From Mycobacterium paragordonae (GTDB lineage Bacteria > Actinomycetota > Actinomycetes > Mycobacteriales > Mycobacteriaceae), in contig NZ_CP025546.1 of NCBI RefSeq assembly GCF_003614435.1, positions 5,518,001-5,582,000 of the forward strand: a stretch of 64,000 bases of DNA. Direction: 5' to 3'. Every line of letters starts with the position of its first letter. The first letter of the stretch is position 1. A model generated the notes under the pieces. The model did no database searches, was not told the DNA's origin, and was given only the letters and a program-made list of their open reading frames with translations. The position numbers and the translations under genes are program-made. Below are positions 28,361-37,723 of the stretch, in pieces.

Positions 28361-29206
28361 ATGGCCAAGAACACTTCCCCCCAGGCGCCGGTGCGCATGG
28401 TCGTCAGCGGCAGCATCGTCGAGCGCTGCGACATCCACGAGGTGCTCTCGATCGTCGGCTCCCGGCTGCGGTCGCAATCCGGTCGCGGTCTGGCCGTGGG
28501 ATCGGTGAACCTGGACCATCTGCACCACTTCCGCGTCGCGAGCGCCGCTCCCAACGGGCTGGTGGAATGGCTGCTGCTGGCCGACGGCATGCCGATCGCC
28601 TGGCGGGGCAAGCTGCTGACCGCCCGGCCGTGGCCTCGCGTCACCGGGGCCGACTTGCTGCCGTCCGTGCTGGCGCTGGCCGAGGCGAACGGCCACCGGG
28701 TCGGCTTCTTCGGGGGCAGCCGGCAGACTCACCGACTTCTGGCCGAGCACCTGCGGGCGCAGTACCCGGACCTGTTGGTCTCCGGTATGTGGGCACCCGG
28801 CCACGACGATGTCGAATCACGTTCGCAGGCTTTGTGTTCCGCTATCCGCGCGGCGCGCACCGACGTCCTGGTGGTCAGCCTGGGCAAGCCGCGCCAGGAG
28901 CGGTGGGTCGACGAGCACGGGCATGCGACCGGCGCCCGGGTGTTCCTGCCCTCCGGCGGTGCCATCGACTTCCTGGCCGGCATGACCAGCCGTGCCCCGC
29001 ATTGGATGCAGCGCGCGGGACTGGAATGGCTGCACCGGTTGACCCGGGAGCCGCGCCGGCTCGCCCGTCGCTACCTACTGCAGGGTCCGATCGCGTTGTT
29101 GCGGGCCGCACGCGCACAGCTCATCTGCTACCCCGGCGTCCACTACGTGGGCGGGCACGACTATGTCGAAAACACCGGCCCCACAACCGAAGCGGTGTCC
29201 GCATGA
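28361..29206 (+). CDS. WecG/TagA/CpsF family glycosyltransferase (GT26)
   Basis: 281 aa. Family core: VNLDHLHHFR, LLADGMPIAWRGKLL with the catalytic-base Asp, VGFFGGSRQTHRLLAEHL, and GKPRQERWVDEH (the G.P.QE signature), then GGAIDFLAG and LEWLHRLTREPRRLARRYL. GT26 enzymes add a sugar, often ManNAc or ManNAcA, to a polyprenyl-PP-linked acceptor at the inner membrane face. This fits the second sugar step after the polyprenyl-phosphate transferase encoded next. Overlaps that gene by ATGA. Confidence 0.9.
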   Translation: MAKNTSPQAPVRMVVSGSIVERCDIHEVLSIVGSRLRSQSGRGLAVGSVNLDHLHHFRVASAAPNGLVEWLLLADGMPIAWRGKLLTARPWPRVTGADLLPSVLALAEANGHRVGFFGGSRQTHRLLAEHLRAQYPDLLVSGMWAPGHDDVESRSQALCSAIRAARTDVLVVSLGKPRQERWVDEHGHATGARVFLPSGGAIDFLAGMTSRAPHWMQRAGLEWLHRLTREPRRLARRYLLQGPIALLRAARAQLICYPGVHYVGGHDYVENTGPTTEAVSA

Positions 29207-30720
29207 CTGAGAGATCGGCCAGTATGACGGCCACACTCACGAAGTCCGGCCGGTCGCGCCTGGTCGCCGTGCCGTCGCCCAGCGTCAGCACCGTTCCGCG
29301 CTGGCAGCAACAGTATTCAGCGCGGCTGCGGATCACCGATTCGGTAATCGTCTGTGCGGCAATCATGCTCGCGCAGTTCGTCAGGTTCGGCGACGCACCG
29401 AACATGTCGGGCTACCCGGGCCCGGTGATGACGCTGTTCTCCTGCCTGTTCGCGCTGCTGTGGCTGACCTCGATCTCGGTGTTCCACACCCGCTCACCCC
29501 GCATCATCGGCGCCGGCATCGACGAGTACCGGCGGCTGGCGAGCGCGTCATTCTCGGTGTTCGGCATCATCGCGATGGTCACATTGCTGGCCAAGATCGA
29601 TCTGGCTCGCGGGTACCTGGCGGTCGCTCTCCCGTTCGGCACCCTGGGCCTGCTGGCCAGCCGCAACCTGTGGCGCAAGTACGTGTGGCGGATGCGGGCC
29701 CGCGGCCAGTATCAGACCATGGTGCTGGCGATCGGCGACCGATCCGGGGTCACCCACCTCGCGCATGAACTGATCCGCAACCCGAAGGAGGGTTACGTCG
29801 TTGTCGGCGTGTGCATCCCGGGATACGGGCCGTCGCGGGACGAGACACTCAAGGTGCAGGGCCGGGACATTCCGATCCTGGGTGACGAAACCAGCGCGGT
29901 GCCCGCGATCGGCATCTGCGGCGCCGACACCGTCGCGGTGACCCGCACCGAGCATTTCGGAGTCCACGGCATCCGCGATCTGATGTGGCGGCTGGAGACG
30001 ATGGACGTCGACCTCGTCGTGTCGCCCGGTGTGATGGATGTCGCCGGAGCGCGGCTGACCATGCGGCCCATCGCGGGATATCCCCTCTTGCATGTCGACA
30101 AGCCGCAGTACGAGGGCACCCAGCGTCTGCAGAAGCGCGCCTTCGACTTCTGCTTCGCGCTGGCGGCACTACTGGTGACCGCCCCCCTGCTGGTCGCGGC
30201 CGCCGTCTCAATCAAGTTGACCAGCAAGGGTCCCGTCTTCTATCGCGCCGAACGCATCGGCCTGGACGGCAGACCCTTCACGATGCTGAAGTTCCGCACC
30301 ATGGTGGACGGCGCGGACAAGCAACTCGAACGACTGATGCCGCTGAACCAGGGCGCGGGCGGCATGCTTTTCAAGATTCACCAGGACCCGCGGGTAACAT
30401 CCGTCGGAAAGGTGCTGCGCCGCTACAGTATTGACGAACTCCCCCAGTTCATCAATGTGCTCAAGCAGGACATGAGTGTGGTCGGCCCGCGGCCGCCGCT
30501 GCGCCGCGAAGTGGAGAACTATGACGGCCAGGTCAAGCGCCGGTTGCTGGTGAAGCCCGGCGTCACCGGACTCTGGCAGGTGAGCGGTCGGTCTGATCTG
30601 TCCTGGGAGGACTCGGTCCGGCTCGATCTGTCCTACGTCGACAACTGGTCGATGGCCGGCGACCTGGTGATCATCGCCCGCACCCTCCGGGCCGTCCTGG
30701 CCAGCGACGGAGCGTACTAG
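29203..30720 (+). CDS. Polyprenyl-phosphate sugar-1-phosphate transferase (initiating enzyme)
   Basis: 505 aa, ATG 29203 in an ATGA overlap. Membrane protein of the WbaP/CpsE/GumD type: about four N-terminal TM helices (ITDSVIVCAAIMLAQFV, PVMTLFSCLFALLWL and others), a Rossmann-like CoA-binding-type middle domain, a fifth membrane helix (FDFCFALAALLVTAPLLVAA), and the catalytic domain with RIGLDGRPFTMLKFRTMV, RRYSIDELPQFINVL, MSVVGPRPP and GLWQVSGRSDLSWED. It transfers a sugar-1-phosphate to undecaprenyl or decaprenyl phosphate, starting lipid-linked repeat-unit assembly. Substrate sugar not assignable. Confidence 0.94.
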   Translation: MTERSASMTATLTKSGRSRLVAVPSPSVSTVPRWQQQYSARLRITDSVIVCAAIMLAQFVRFGDAPNMSGYPGPVMTLFSCLFALLWLTSISVFHTRSPRIIGAGIDEYRRLASASFSVFGIIAMVTLLAKIDLARGYLAVALPFGTLGLLASRNLWRKYVWRMRARGQYQTMVLAIGDRSGVTHLAHELIRNPKEGYVVVGVCIPGYGPSRDETLKVQGRDIPILGDETSAVPAIGICGADTVAVTRTEHFGVHGIRDLMWRLETMDVDLVVSPGVMDVAGARLTMRPIAGYPLLHVDKPQYEGTQRLQKRAFDFCFALAALLVTAPLLVAAAVSIKLTSKGPVFYRAERIGLDGRPFTMLKFRTMVDGADKQLERLMPLNQGAGGMLFKIHQDPRVTSVGKVLRRYSIDELPQFINVLKQDMSVVGPRPPLRREVENYDGQVKRRLLVKPGVTGLWQVSGRSDLSWEDSVRLDLSYVDNWSMAGDLVIIARTLRAVLASDGAY

Positions 30721-30722
30721 AC

Positions 30723-32225
30723 ATGAAGGGCGACACCGTGATCGAGCCGCCGGCGCACGAATCGGCGGCGGCACCAGAGGAGTCGGCAGCGGCACCCGAC
30801 GTGCCGCCGTCGCGGATCGCGCACGCGTTCTCGGTGCAGCTCGTGTGCCGGGTGCTGGGCATGCTGGCCTCGGTGGTCTCGGTGTCGATGACCGCTCGCT
30901 ATCTGGGGCCCGGCCGCTACGGGCAGTTGATGGTGGCGGTCGCGTTCATCGGGATGTGGACCGCGGCAACCGATCTCGGCATCAACACGGTGATCGTGCG
31001 CCGGGTCACCGCGGGCCGCGGCGCCCTGGAGCGTCTGGTTCGCGTCAATAGTGGCCTGTCCCTGATGTATTGCGTCCCGCTGGCGGTGTCTGCGGCAGTC
31101 ACCGGGTGGTTGGTCTATCGCGACGCCGACGTCCGGGTGATGCTGGTGGTCTTGTCCGGCCAACTCCTGCTGCTCACGGTGCGGACGCGATTCGAGCCCG
31201 TCTTCTTGTCCACCGTGCGTTTCGCCGCGGTCGCCGTCTCCGACGTCGCGGGCCGGATCGGCACGCTGGCGATGGTCAGCTGGCTGGTGGCGACGCAGGC
31301 GAACATCATCTGGTTCGCGGTCGCACAGCTCATCCCGCCGTTGGTGCAGTTGGCGATTCAGGGCACGGCCGCCGCGCGGCACGTGTCGCTGCGGCCGGTG
31401 TTCTCCACGCGCGAGTCCATCGATCTGCTGCGCGAGAGCCTGCCGCTGATGGGTGTCGCCCTGGTCGGCATCCTGTACTGGCGCGCCGACGGGGTGATCC
31501 TGTCCCTGCTCAACAGCCATGCCGAGGTCGGCGTGTACGGGCTGGCATACACGATCGCGTTCAACACCGAGGCGCTGTCCATCTTCTTCCAAAAGTCCAC
31601 TCTGTCGACGGCCACCGGGCTGTATTCGCGCGACGTCGGTGCTTACGTCGCATTCCTGCGCCGCAGCGTCGAATTGATGAGCTTCCTGGCCTTTCCGGTT
31701 GCCGTCGTCGGCACCTTGCTGGCCGGTCCGCTGATCAAGTTGTTCGGCGACGCGGAGTTCGTGAGCCGCGGGGCGCCGACCCTGGCGTTGTTGCTCATCG
31801 CCGCCTCGTTACGGTTCGTCACCGGGACTCTCGGCCAGGGCCTGTTCGCCTGCCACGAACAGCGGTTCTTCTTCCGGTTGTCGGTCGGCGCGCTGGCCGC
31901 CAACGTTGTCCTGAACCTGGTGCTGGACGGCCGATTCGGCGCGGTCGGCGCCGGTGTCTCGCTGGTGTGCACGGAACTGATCGGGCTGACCTTCGCCAGC
32001 TGGCGGCTGGGCAGCCACTGCGGTTACCGCACGCCGATGACCTTCCTGGTGCGGCTGTTGATTCCGACTTCGGCCAGCGCCGTTGTGGCTTTGCTGCTTT
32101 CGGGCGAGAACGTGGTGTTCGCGCTGGCCGCCGCGGCGGCCACCTATCTGGCCGTCAACGTCGTGGCCGGTCCCGTCAACTGGTCCACTCTGACCTCGCT
32201 CTTCCAGAAGAAGGTGACCGTATGA
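30723..32225 (+). CDS. Wzx-type lipid-linked oligosaccharide flippase
   Basis: 500 aa, ATG 2 bp after the previous stop. A 30-residue Ala/Pro/Glu-rich cytoplasmic tail, then about 12-14 predicted TM helices (SVQLVCRVLGMLASVVSVSM, ARYLGPGRYGQLMVAVAFIG, and so on). The ARYLGPGRYG segment after TM1 is typical of the Polysacc_synt/MOP flippase group. It should flip the polyprenyl-PP-linked repeat unit to the outer side of the plasma membrane, delivering it to the Wzy-like polymerase encoded at 41023. Overlaps the next gene by ATGA. Confidence 0.9.
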   Translation: MKGDTVIEPPAHESAAAPEESAAAPDVPPSRIAHAFSVQLVCRVLGMLASVVSVSMTARYLGPGRYGQLMVAVAFIGMWTAATDLGINTVIVRRVTAGRGALERLVRVNSGLSLMYCVPLAVSAAVTGWLVYRDADVRVMLVVLSGQLLLLTVRTRFEPVFLSTVRFAAVAVSDVAGRIGTLAMVSWLVATQANIIWFAVAQLIPPLVQLAIQGTAAARHVSLRPVFSTRESIDLLRESLPLMGVALVGILYWRADGVILSLLNSHAEVGVYGLAYTIAFNTEALSIFFQKSTLSTATGLYSRDVGAYVAFLRRSVELMSFLAFPVAVVGTLLAGPLIKLFGDAEFVSRGAPTLALLLIAASLRFVTGTLGQGLFACHEQRFFFRLSVGALAANVVLNLVLDGRFGAVGAGVSLVCTELIGLTFASWRLGSHCGYRTPMTFLVRLLIPTSASAVVALLLSGENVVFALAAAAATYLAVNVVAGPVNWSTLTSLFQKKVTV

Positions 32226-34192
32226 GAACCGAACGGCCCCTGTCGGTGCTGATCGTGACCTACAAGAGCCACGAACTCTTGGAGCAGTGCCTGGCCAGCG
32301 TCGCCGAATACGCGCCGCAACTGCCGGTCTACGTCTACGAGAACAGTGGCGACGACTACCCCGGACGCGAAGAGTTGGCCGCGCGCCATCCCGACGTGCA
32401 CTGGGTGCTGGGTCCGGTGAATCTCGGCTTCGGGGCGGCCTTCAACGCGCTGGCCGAACACACACCCGAGGACACGGACTTCCTTCTGCTGAACGCTGAT
32501 ACGCGGCTGACCGGCCCGCTGACCCGGACCCTCGAGTTGTTCCGCCAACCCGGCGTCGCCGCCGTATCGCCGCTGATTCAAGACCCCGGTGCACCTGGCC
32601 CGCGGTTGTGGGACATCGCCACCAAGCACCGGACCCTGACCCGGTCCGTCGTGGCGGCCGCAGGCTATTCCGACCGGCTGCGCGGCACGCGGTTCTCTCA
32701 CCTCTATCGCGAGCAGCCCACCGAATCGGAAAGTATCGACGGCTACATGGCCGGCATCTGCCTGGCGATGAACCGCGACGCCTGGAACGAGATCGGCGGC
32801 TTCGACGAGGAATTCTTCCTGTACGGCGAAGAGACCGACTGGCAGGAGCGGGCCACCGCCGCGGGCTGGCGCATTCTGCTGGCCGATGAGCTGAACGCCG
32901 AGCACGGCAACCCGGCGGCCGGCACCACCGCGCGTGAGTCCGTCTTCACCCACGGTGCCGAGGTCTCCACTGTGGAACGCTTCCGCAACCGGGACTTGTT
33001 GCGCTCCAACATCGCACTGCTGCTGGAACGCCAGGACAGTGTTCACCACGGGGACGTATTCCTGGCCGCCACCTCGTTGTTGGACCGGGTCCAGCGGTCC
33101 AAGCGGGGTGCCCGCAAACGGGCGATTGAGGCACGCCGGACAGATAAGCCCTCGATCGTCATCACCACCAACCGCCTGGTGTACGGCGGCGCGGAGCGGC
33201 AGAAGGCGTTGCTGGTAAAGGAATTGGATCGCCGCGGCTACCCGGTCACCGTCGTCTGCATGCAACGGTTCGGGCCGCTGCTCAAAGAGATCCCGCACAG
33301 CATCCGCGTGATACGTCAGCCCTGGTGGGCGCCGATGGTCGATCTTCCGGACGGTCCGTCGGTGTTGATCAGTGGCGACACCAACACCGAGACCGGGTTT
33401 GCGACGCTCTGGAAGGCCGCCGGGAAGGCCGCCTCGGGTGACCGTCGCTGGTTGGTGGCCCCGCACGTGCCGCCGGAAGCCGACCGGCCGATCTACTCAC
33501 GCCCGTTGACCGCTGCGATGAATCGCGCGGACGGTTTCATCGTTCTCGCCCAACGCCATTGGGACATGCTCACGCCGCACCACAAGATCGGGGGGCGGCA
33601 CTTCGTGGCGCCCAACGGCGTGGCCGTCTCCGGCGAGCCGACCGAGCGGGTCCGCGCCGCCGGTGAACCGCCGCACCTGGTGATGCTGTCCCGCATCGTC
33701 GAGCACAAGAATCCCCACCTGTTGATCGAGGCACTCAGCGGCCTGACCGACCTGCCCTGGCGGCTCTCGATTTTCGGCGACGGCCCGGACCGGGAGATGC
33801 TCGAAGCCCGCACGCCGGAATCGTTGCGGGGACGCATCGAATGGCGCGGGTGGTCGCCCGGGCCCGGACCGGCGCTGGCCGATGCCGACCTGCTCTGCGT
33901 GCCGAGCCGTTCCGAAGCATTCCCGATGGTGATTCTCGAAGCAATGACACGCGGGATCCCGGTGGCCGCGTCGGGCATCTGCGCGGTGCCGGAGATGCTG
34001 GACTTCGGTAAAGCCGGCTTCGTCGTCGAACCGGTGTCGGTATCGGCGTGGCGCAGCCAACTCGCCGAAATTCTCACCGACCTCGACGCCCTCCCGGAGA
34101 TCGGATGGCGCGGATTCGAGCGGCTGCAAACCCATTACACCGTGGAGGCGATGACCGACGCCTACCTCGAGGCGATCGGCGCGGTGATGTGA
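32222..34192 (+). CDS. GT2-GT4 fusion glycosyltransferase
   Basis: 656 aa, ATG 32222 in an ATGA overlap. The N-terminal half (to about 300) is a GT2 enzyme of the rhamnosyltransferase-like type: LSVLIVTYKSHELLEQCLAS, NLGFGAAFN, LLLNADTRL, GYMAGICLAMNRDAW and GGFDEEFFLYGEETDW. The C-terminal half (about 310-656) is a GT4 enzyme of GT-B fold: VYGGAERQKALLVKEL, HLVMLSRIVEHKNPHLLIEAL, FGDGPDREML and PSRSEAFPMVILEAM with the donor-binding ExxxxxE-like motif. Two sequential additions by one polypeptide are likely. Cytoplasmic or peripheral membrane. Confidence 0.92.
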   Translation: MRTERPLSVLIVTYKSHELLEQCLASVAEYAPQLPVYVYENSGDDYPGREELAARHPDVHWVLGPVNLGFGAAFNALAEHTPEDTDFLLLNADTRLTGPLTRTLELFRQPGVAAVSPLIQDPGAPGPRLWDIATKHRTLTRSVVAAAGYSDRLRGTRFSHLYREQPTESESIDGYMAGICLAMNRDAWNEIGGFDEEFFLYGEETDWQERATAAGWRILLADELNAEHGNPAAGTTARESVFTHGAEVSTVERFRNRDLLRSNIALLLERQDSVHHGDVFLAATSLLDRVQRSKRGARKRAIEARRTDKPSIVITTNRLVYGGAERQKALLVKELDRRGYPVTVVCMQRFGPLLKEIPHSIRVIRQPWWAPMVDLPDGPSVLISGDTNTETGFATLWKAAGKAASGDRRWLVAPHVPPEADRPIYSRPLTAAMNRADGFIVLAQRHWDMLTPHHKIGGRHFVAPNGVAVSGEPTERVRAAGEPPHLVMLSRIVEHKNPHLLIEALSGLTDLPWRLSIFGDGPDREMLEARTPESLRGRIEWRGWSPGPGPALADADLLCVPSRSEAFPMVILEAMTRGIPVAASGICAVPEMLDFGKAGFVVEPVSVSAWRSQLAEILTDLDALPEIGWRGFERLQTHYTVEAMTDAYLEAIGAVM

Positions 34193-34214
34193 GCCGCACC
34201 GTGTCACCCGTCCA

Positions 34215-34243
34215 ACAGACCTAACGAAGACAGACCTAACGAA
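34215..34243 (+). repeat. 15-bp-period direct repeat in the operon gap
   Basis: ACAGACCTAACGAA occurs at 34215-34228 and 34230-34243, in the only sizeable gap (62 bp) of the plus-strand operon, just before the methyltransferase ATG. It may be a slippage duplication or a tandem binding site. Confidence 0.6.
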
Positions 34244-34254
34244 TCGAGAAATAC

Positions 34255-35508
34255 ATGAAGTGCCGCCTCTGCGACTCACCGCGCATGCTCAGCGTGCTGG
34301 ACCTGGGTGCGACGCCGCCGTGCGAAAAGATCCTCTCCCCAGAGGAACTCGACCTGCCCGAGCCCACCTACCCGCTGCACCTGCGGTTGTGCGAGGACTG
34401 CCTGCTGCTGCAGATTCCCGCGCTGATCACCCCCGAGGAAACCTTCACCGAATACGCGTATTACTCCTCGTATTCCGACAGCTGGGTTCAGCACGCCGAG
34501 ACCTTCGTCGATCAGGCCACCGAGCGTCTCGGGCTGGGACCCGATTCGTTCGTGGTCGAAGTCGCCAGCAACGACGGCTATCTGCTGCAGCATGCGGTCG
34601 CGCGGGGCATCCCCTGCCTGGGCATCGAGCCTTCGCTGAACGTCGGAGCGGCCGCCACGAAACGCGGCGTGCCGACCGTGTCCGAGTTCCTCAACCCGGC
34701 ACTGGCCCGCCGGGTCCGTGCCCAGCACGGTTCGGCAAACCTGGTGGTGGCCAACAACGTCTACGCGCATATCCCCGACCTGCGTGGCTTCACCCAGTCG
34801 CTGCGCGGACTGCTCGCCGACGACGGGTGGCTGAGCATTGAAGTGCACCATGCGCTGAACCTGGTGTGCCTCGGCCAGTTCGACACGATCTATCACGAGC
34901 ACTTCCAGTACTACACCGTGTTCTCGGCGCAGAACGCGCTCGCCAGCGCCGGCCTGGCCGTCGTCGACGTCGAACTGCTGCCCACCCACGGCGGGTCGAT
35001 CCGGGTGTGGGCCCGGCCGATCCAGGTCGCCGGACCACCCACCGAGCGGGTCAACAAGATCCTGCGCATCGAAGAGGACGCGGGACTGCACCGCCCCGAG
35101 GGCTACCTGCAATTGCGTCAGCGCACCGAGGAGATTCGTCACGACCTGCTGCGGTTCCTGCTGCAGTGCCGCGCCGAGGGTAAGCGGGTCGTCGGCTACG
35201 GCGCTCCGGGCAAGGGCAACACCCTGCTCAACTACTGCGGGATCCGCACGGACCTGCTGGAGTACACCGTCGACCGAAACCCCTACAAGCACGGGCACTT
35301 CACGCCTGGCACCCGGATTCCGATTCACGACCCGGCGATGATCGCCAAGGACCGTCCGGACGTCGTGCTGGTGCTGCCGTGGAACCTGGAAACCGAGCTC
35401 ACCGAGCAACTCAGCTATGTCACCGAGTGGGGCGGCCAGATCGTCTACCCTCTCCCGGACCTGCACCTGGCGACGAATGTGAAATCGCGCAGTGCAGCAG
35501 TAGGGTGA
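34255..35508 (+). CDS. Sugar C-methyltransferase, SAM-dependent (zinc-binding type)
   Basis: 417 aa. N-terminal zinc knuckle with Cys3, Cys6, Cys46 and Cys49; SAM domain with motif I VVEVASNDGYLLQ at about residue 97; the YHEHFQYYT segment containing the catalytic-region His/Glu; and a C-terminal GYGAPGKGNTLLNYCG Rossmann-like domain. This three-part layout belongs to sugar 3-C- or 5-C-methyltransferases such as TylC3 and NovU, which act on NDP-4-keto sugars to make branched deoxy sugars. A branched methyl sugar in the polymer is a reasonable inference. Followed by a related gene with a GTGA overlap. Confidence 0.9.
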   Translation: MKCRLCDSPRMLSVLDLGATPPCEKILSPEELDLPEPTYPLHLRLCEDCLLLQIPALITPEETFTEYAYYSSYSDSWVQHAETFVDQATERLGLGPDSFVVEVASNDGYLLQHAVARGIPCLGIEPSLNVGAAATKRGVPTVSEFLNPALARRVRAQHGSANLVVANNVYAHIPDLRGFTQSLRGLLADDGWLSIEVHHALNLVCLGQFDTIYHEHFQYYTVFSAQNALASAGLAVVDVELLPTHGGSIRVWARPIQVAGPPTERVNKILRIEEDAGLHRPEGYLQLRQRTEEIRHDLLRFLLQCRAEGKRVVGYGAPGKGNTLLNYCGIRTDLLEYTVDRNPYKHGHFTPGTRIPIHDPAMIAKDRPDVVLVLPWNLETELTEQLSYVTEWGGQIVYPLPDLHLATNVKSRSAAVG

Positions 35509-36620
35509 GCCGCAGTGGGGTGAGCCGCTGTCGAGGCTGCGGCGACACCGAGCTGACCCGGGTTCTCGATCTGGGCAACGCGCCTGCCGCCGAGCAGTTT
35601 CCGCTGATCTCCGACCCGCTCACCCCGGCCGAGACGATGCACCCGCTGGCCATGGACCTGTGCGGCTGCTGCGGCCTTGCCCAACTGGCCGGAGACGTTG
35701 CCTTCGACGCCGAGGAGCAACAGAGTGTAGAGCCGCGGGCTATGCGGGACCAGGCCGCCGACGCGGTGCGACGGGTCGCAGACGGTGGTTGGCTGCGCGG
35801 CAACACGGTTCGTGAGTTCGGCAGTCCGCACGGCGGAACCTGGTTGCCGTTGCTCGCCGAGCGGGGTTATCGCGAGGCCGAGATCGCCGACGTGGTGCTC
35901 GACACGTTCGGTCTCATGCACGATCCCGACCAACGTGCCGCGTTCGAACTCCGGGCGAAGACCACCGCCGCCGACGGGGTTCTGCTGGTGCAGATCCCGT
36001 CGCTGATGGCGATGGTGAGCCAAGGGCAGTGGAACCTGCTGCGGCACAGTCACTTCGGCTACCACTCGCTGACCGCGCTGACGAATCTGCTGGGGGCGGT
36101 GGGGATGAGCATCGCCACCGTGTGGGAGTTCGATCTACTGGGCGGGACGTATCTGGCCGCGGCGGTGCATGGCCAGGTTCAGCGAGATGAGCGCGCCGAC
36201 GAGATCTTGAAGGCCGAGCGGCACTTCGGTGTGACGAAGCCGTACGTGCTGCGCAGGATGCAGCAGGCGGTCGACGTTCACGTCGCACAGCTGCGTCAGT
36301 GGCTGGAAACGCAGGCCGCCCAACAACACTCGGTGTATGCCTACTGCGCCGGATCCCGGGTGCCCGGATTGTTCAGCGTCGCCGGGATAGACCGGCGTCT
36401 GATCAGGGGCATCGCCGACGCCTCGCCCGACAAGCATGGGCGCCGGGTCCCGGGCACCGACATCGAGATCATCTCCCCCGAGCAGCTCGTCGCTGCCGAT
36501 CCCGATCGGGTCTTGTTGACGTTGCCGTACCTCTACGACGAAGTCCGGCGGACGTACCCGCAGCTGGACGGCCGCTGGTGGGTGGACCATGGCACTTCGG
36601 TCACGCAAGGTCCGGCGTGA
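35505..36620 (+). CDS. Degenerate sugar C-methyltransferase-like protein
   Basis: 371 aa, GTG 35505 in the GTGA overlap. Same layout as the upstream gene: zinc knuckle (Cys9, Cys12 and DLCGCCGLAQL) and C-terminal YCAGSRVPGLFSVAG, HGRRVPGTDIEI and LTLPYLYDEV. The middle has lost the SAM site: motif I is VREFGSPHGGTWLPLL instead of the neighbour's VVEVASNDGYLLQ, and YHEHFQYYT reads RHSHFGYHS. It is probably not an active methyltransferase; a partner subunit, sugar binder or repurposed enzyme is possible. The reading frame is intact and under apparent coding constraint. Confidence 0.8.
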   Translation: MSRSGVSRCRGCGDTELTRVLDLGNAPAAEQFPLISDPLTPAETMHPLAMDLCGCCGLAQLAGDVAFDAEEQQSVEPRAMRDQAADAVRRVADGGWLRGNTVREFGSPHGGTWLPLLAERGYREAEIADVVLDTFGLMHDPDQRAAFELRAKTTAADGVLLVQIPSLMAMVSQGQWNLLRHSHFGYHSLTALTNLLGAVGMSIATVWEFDLLGGTYLAAAVHGQVQRDERADEILKAERHFGVTKPYVLRRMQQAVDVHVAQLRQWLETQAAQQHSVYAYCAGSRVPGLFSVAGIDRRLIRGIADASPDKHGRRVPGTDIEIISPEQLVAADPDRVLLTLPYLYDEVRRTYPQLDGRWWVDHGTSVTQGPA

Positions 36621-37723
36621 AGTCGCCTCGGATTCTTTGGCTTTCGCCCTGGCTGCGACCGCTGGCGCGCGTGCAGGTGGAGGCGCTGCGTCGACACGAT
36701 GCCGATGTGCTGCTGGTGACGTCCGATCAACACCCGGAATCCGATGCCGCCCGCGACTACGAACTTGTGCTGGATCCGAGATTTCGCACCGCGGCGACGT
36801 GGCGCCCCAGTTTCGCGGCGTGGCGCCGCATTCGCCAGTACCGTCCGGACGTGGTGGTGACGGAACTGGTCCGCGATCCTCGATGGATCGCCCTGGCCGG
36901 CCGGGTCCCACGAATTCAGCTGGTGCACGACGACCGGCCGCACGACGCCGCCGAACAGCGGCCGTCCTACGAACTCGAGGTGTTCGACCGCTGGGGCGCA
37001 CGCTCGGCGGCCACCGTCACCTACAGCAATTACGTCGCGGCACGGGTCACCACGCGGCGCGATGTCGCCGGCACTTCGGTGCACGTGCTGCCGCTTACCA
37101 GCGATCTTGACCCGACGGCCGTTCCCCAACCTGTCGAGCATCGTCGAGACTTCGTAATGATCGGCCGGCTGAATCCCTACAAGAACCTGGACGTGGTGCT
37201 GCGGGCCTGGCAGCAGCACATCGACGGAAACGGTTGGCGGGGCGACAAACTGGTGCTGATCGGTGACGGGTCGATCGACCCCGCCCGATTGCCCGCCCAC
37301 ACCGAATGGCGATCGGGTCGCTACCGCTACGCCGACGTGCTCAATACGCTGGCCGCGGCGAAAGGCTCGGTGGCGCACTACCGACGCGCCTCGCAGAGCG
37401 GCGTACAGGTCTTATCGATGCAGTTGGGCGTGATGCCCATCGTCTCCGATCGCGGCGGATTGCCCGAATATCAGCCGTCGGAATGCCGCCCGGTCAGGGT
37501 CGATGACATCGCTGCTCTGGCAGCCACATTCGACGAACTCGCTGACGCCGCCGTTGCGGCCCGCCTCGGCGCCGTCGCGGCGCGGCACTACGCGCAGCGA
37601 TTCGCCGTGGACCATGCGGCGGCCCGGATGCTGGACGTCATCGACAGCGTCTACGCACCTTCGTCGTCATCCCCGGTTTCCCCGTCGTCATCCCCGGTTT
37701 CCCCCGGATGCTTGTTCCGGTGA
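36617..37723 (+). CDS. GT4-like glycosyltransferase
   Basis: 368 aa, GTG 36617 in a GTGA overlap. GT-B fold: RILWLSPWLRPLARVQVEALR, FVMIGRLNPYKNLDVVLRAW, LVLIGDGS, and VQVLSMQLGVMPIVSDRGGLPEY as donor-binding region. Last gene of the plus-strand operon. The last 20 residues are a Ser/Pro-rich tail with a repeated SSSPVSP, encoded by a 21-bp tandem repeat, and overlap the 3' end of the convergent HNH gene by 73 bp. The fold ends well before this tail, so the tail may be a read-in extension. Confidence 0.87.
   Translation: MKSPRILWLSPWLRPLARVQVEALRRHDADVLLVTSDQHPESDAARDYELVLDPRFRTAATWRPSFAAWRRIRQYRPDVVVTELVRDPRWIALAGRVPRIQLVHDDRPHDAAEQRPSYELEVFDRWGARSAATVTYSNYVAARVTTRRDVAGTSVHVLPLTSDLDPTAVPQPVEHRRDFVMIGRLNPYKNLDVVLRAWQQHIDGNGWRGDKLVLIGDGSIDPARLPAHTEWRSGRYRYADVLNTLAAAKGSVAHYRRASQSGVQVLSMQLGVMPIVSDRGGLPEYQPSECRPVRVDDIAALAATFDELADAAVAARLGAVAARHYAQRFAVDHAAARMLDVIDSVYAPSSSSPVSPSSSPVSPGCLFR

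Noticed and set aside
31070..34192. 1040-codon frame for the glycosyltransferase fusion
   Set aside because: The first 384 codons lie in the wrong frame over wzx; ATG 32222 overlaps the wzx stop and begins the GT2 domain.
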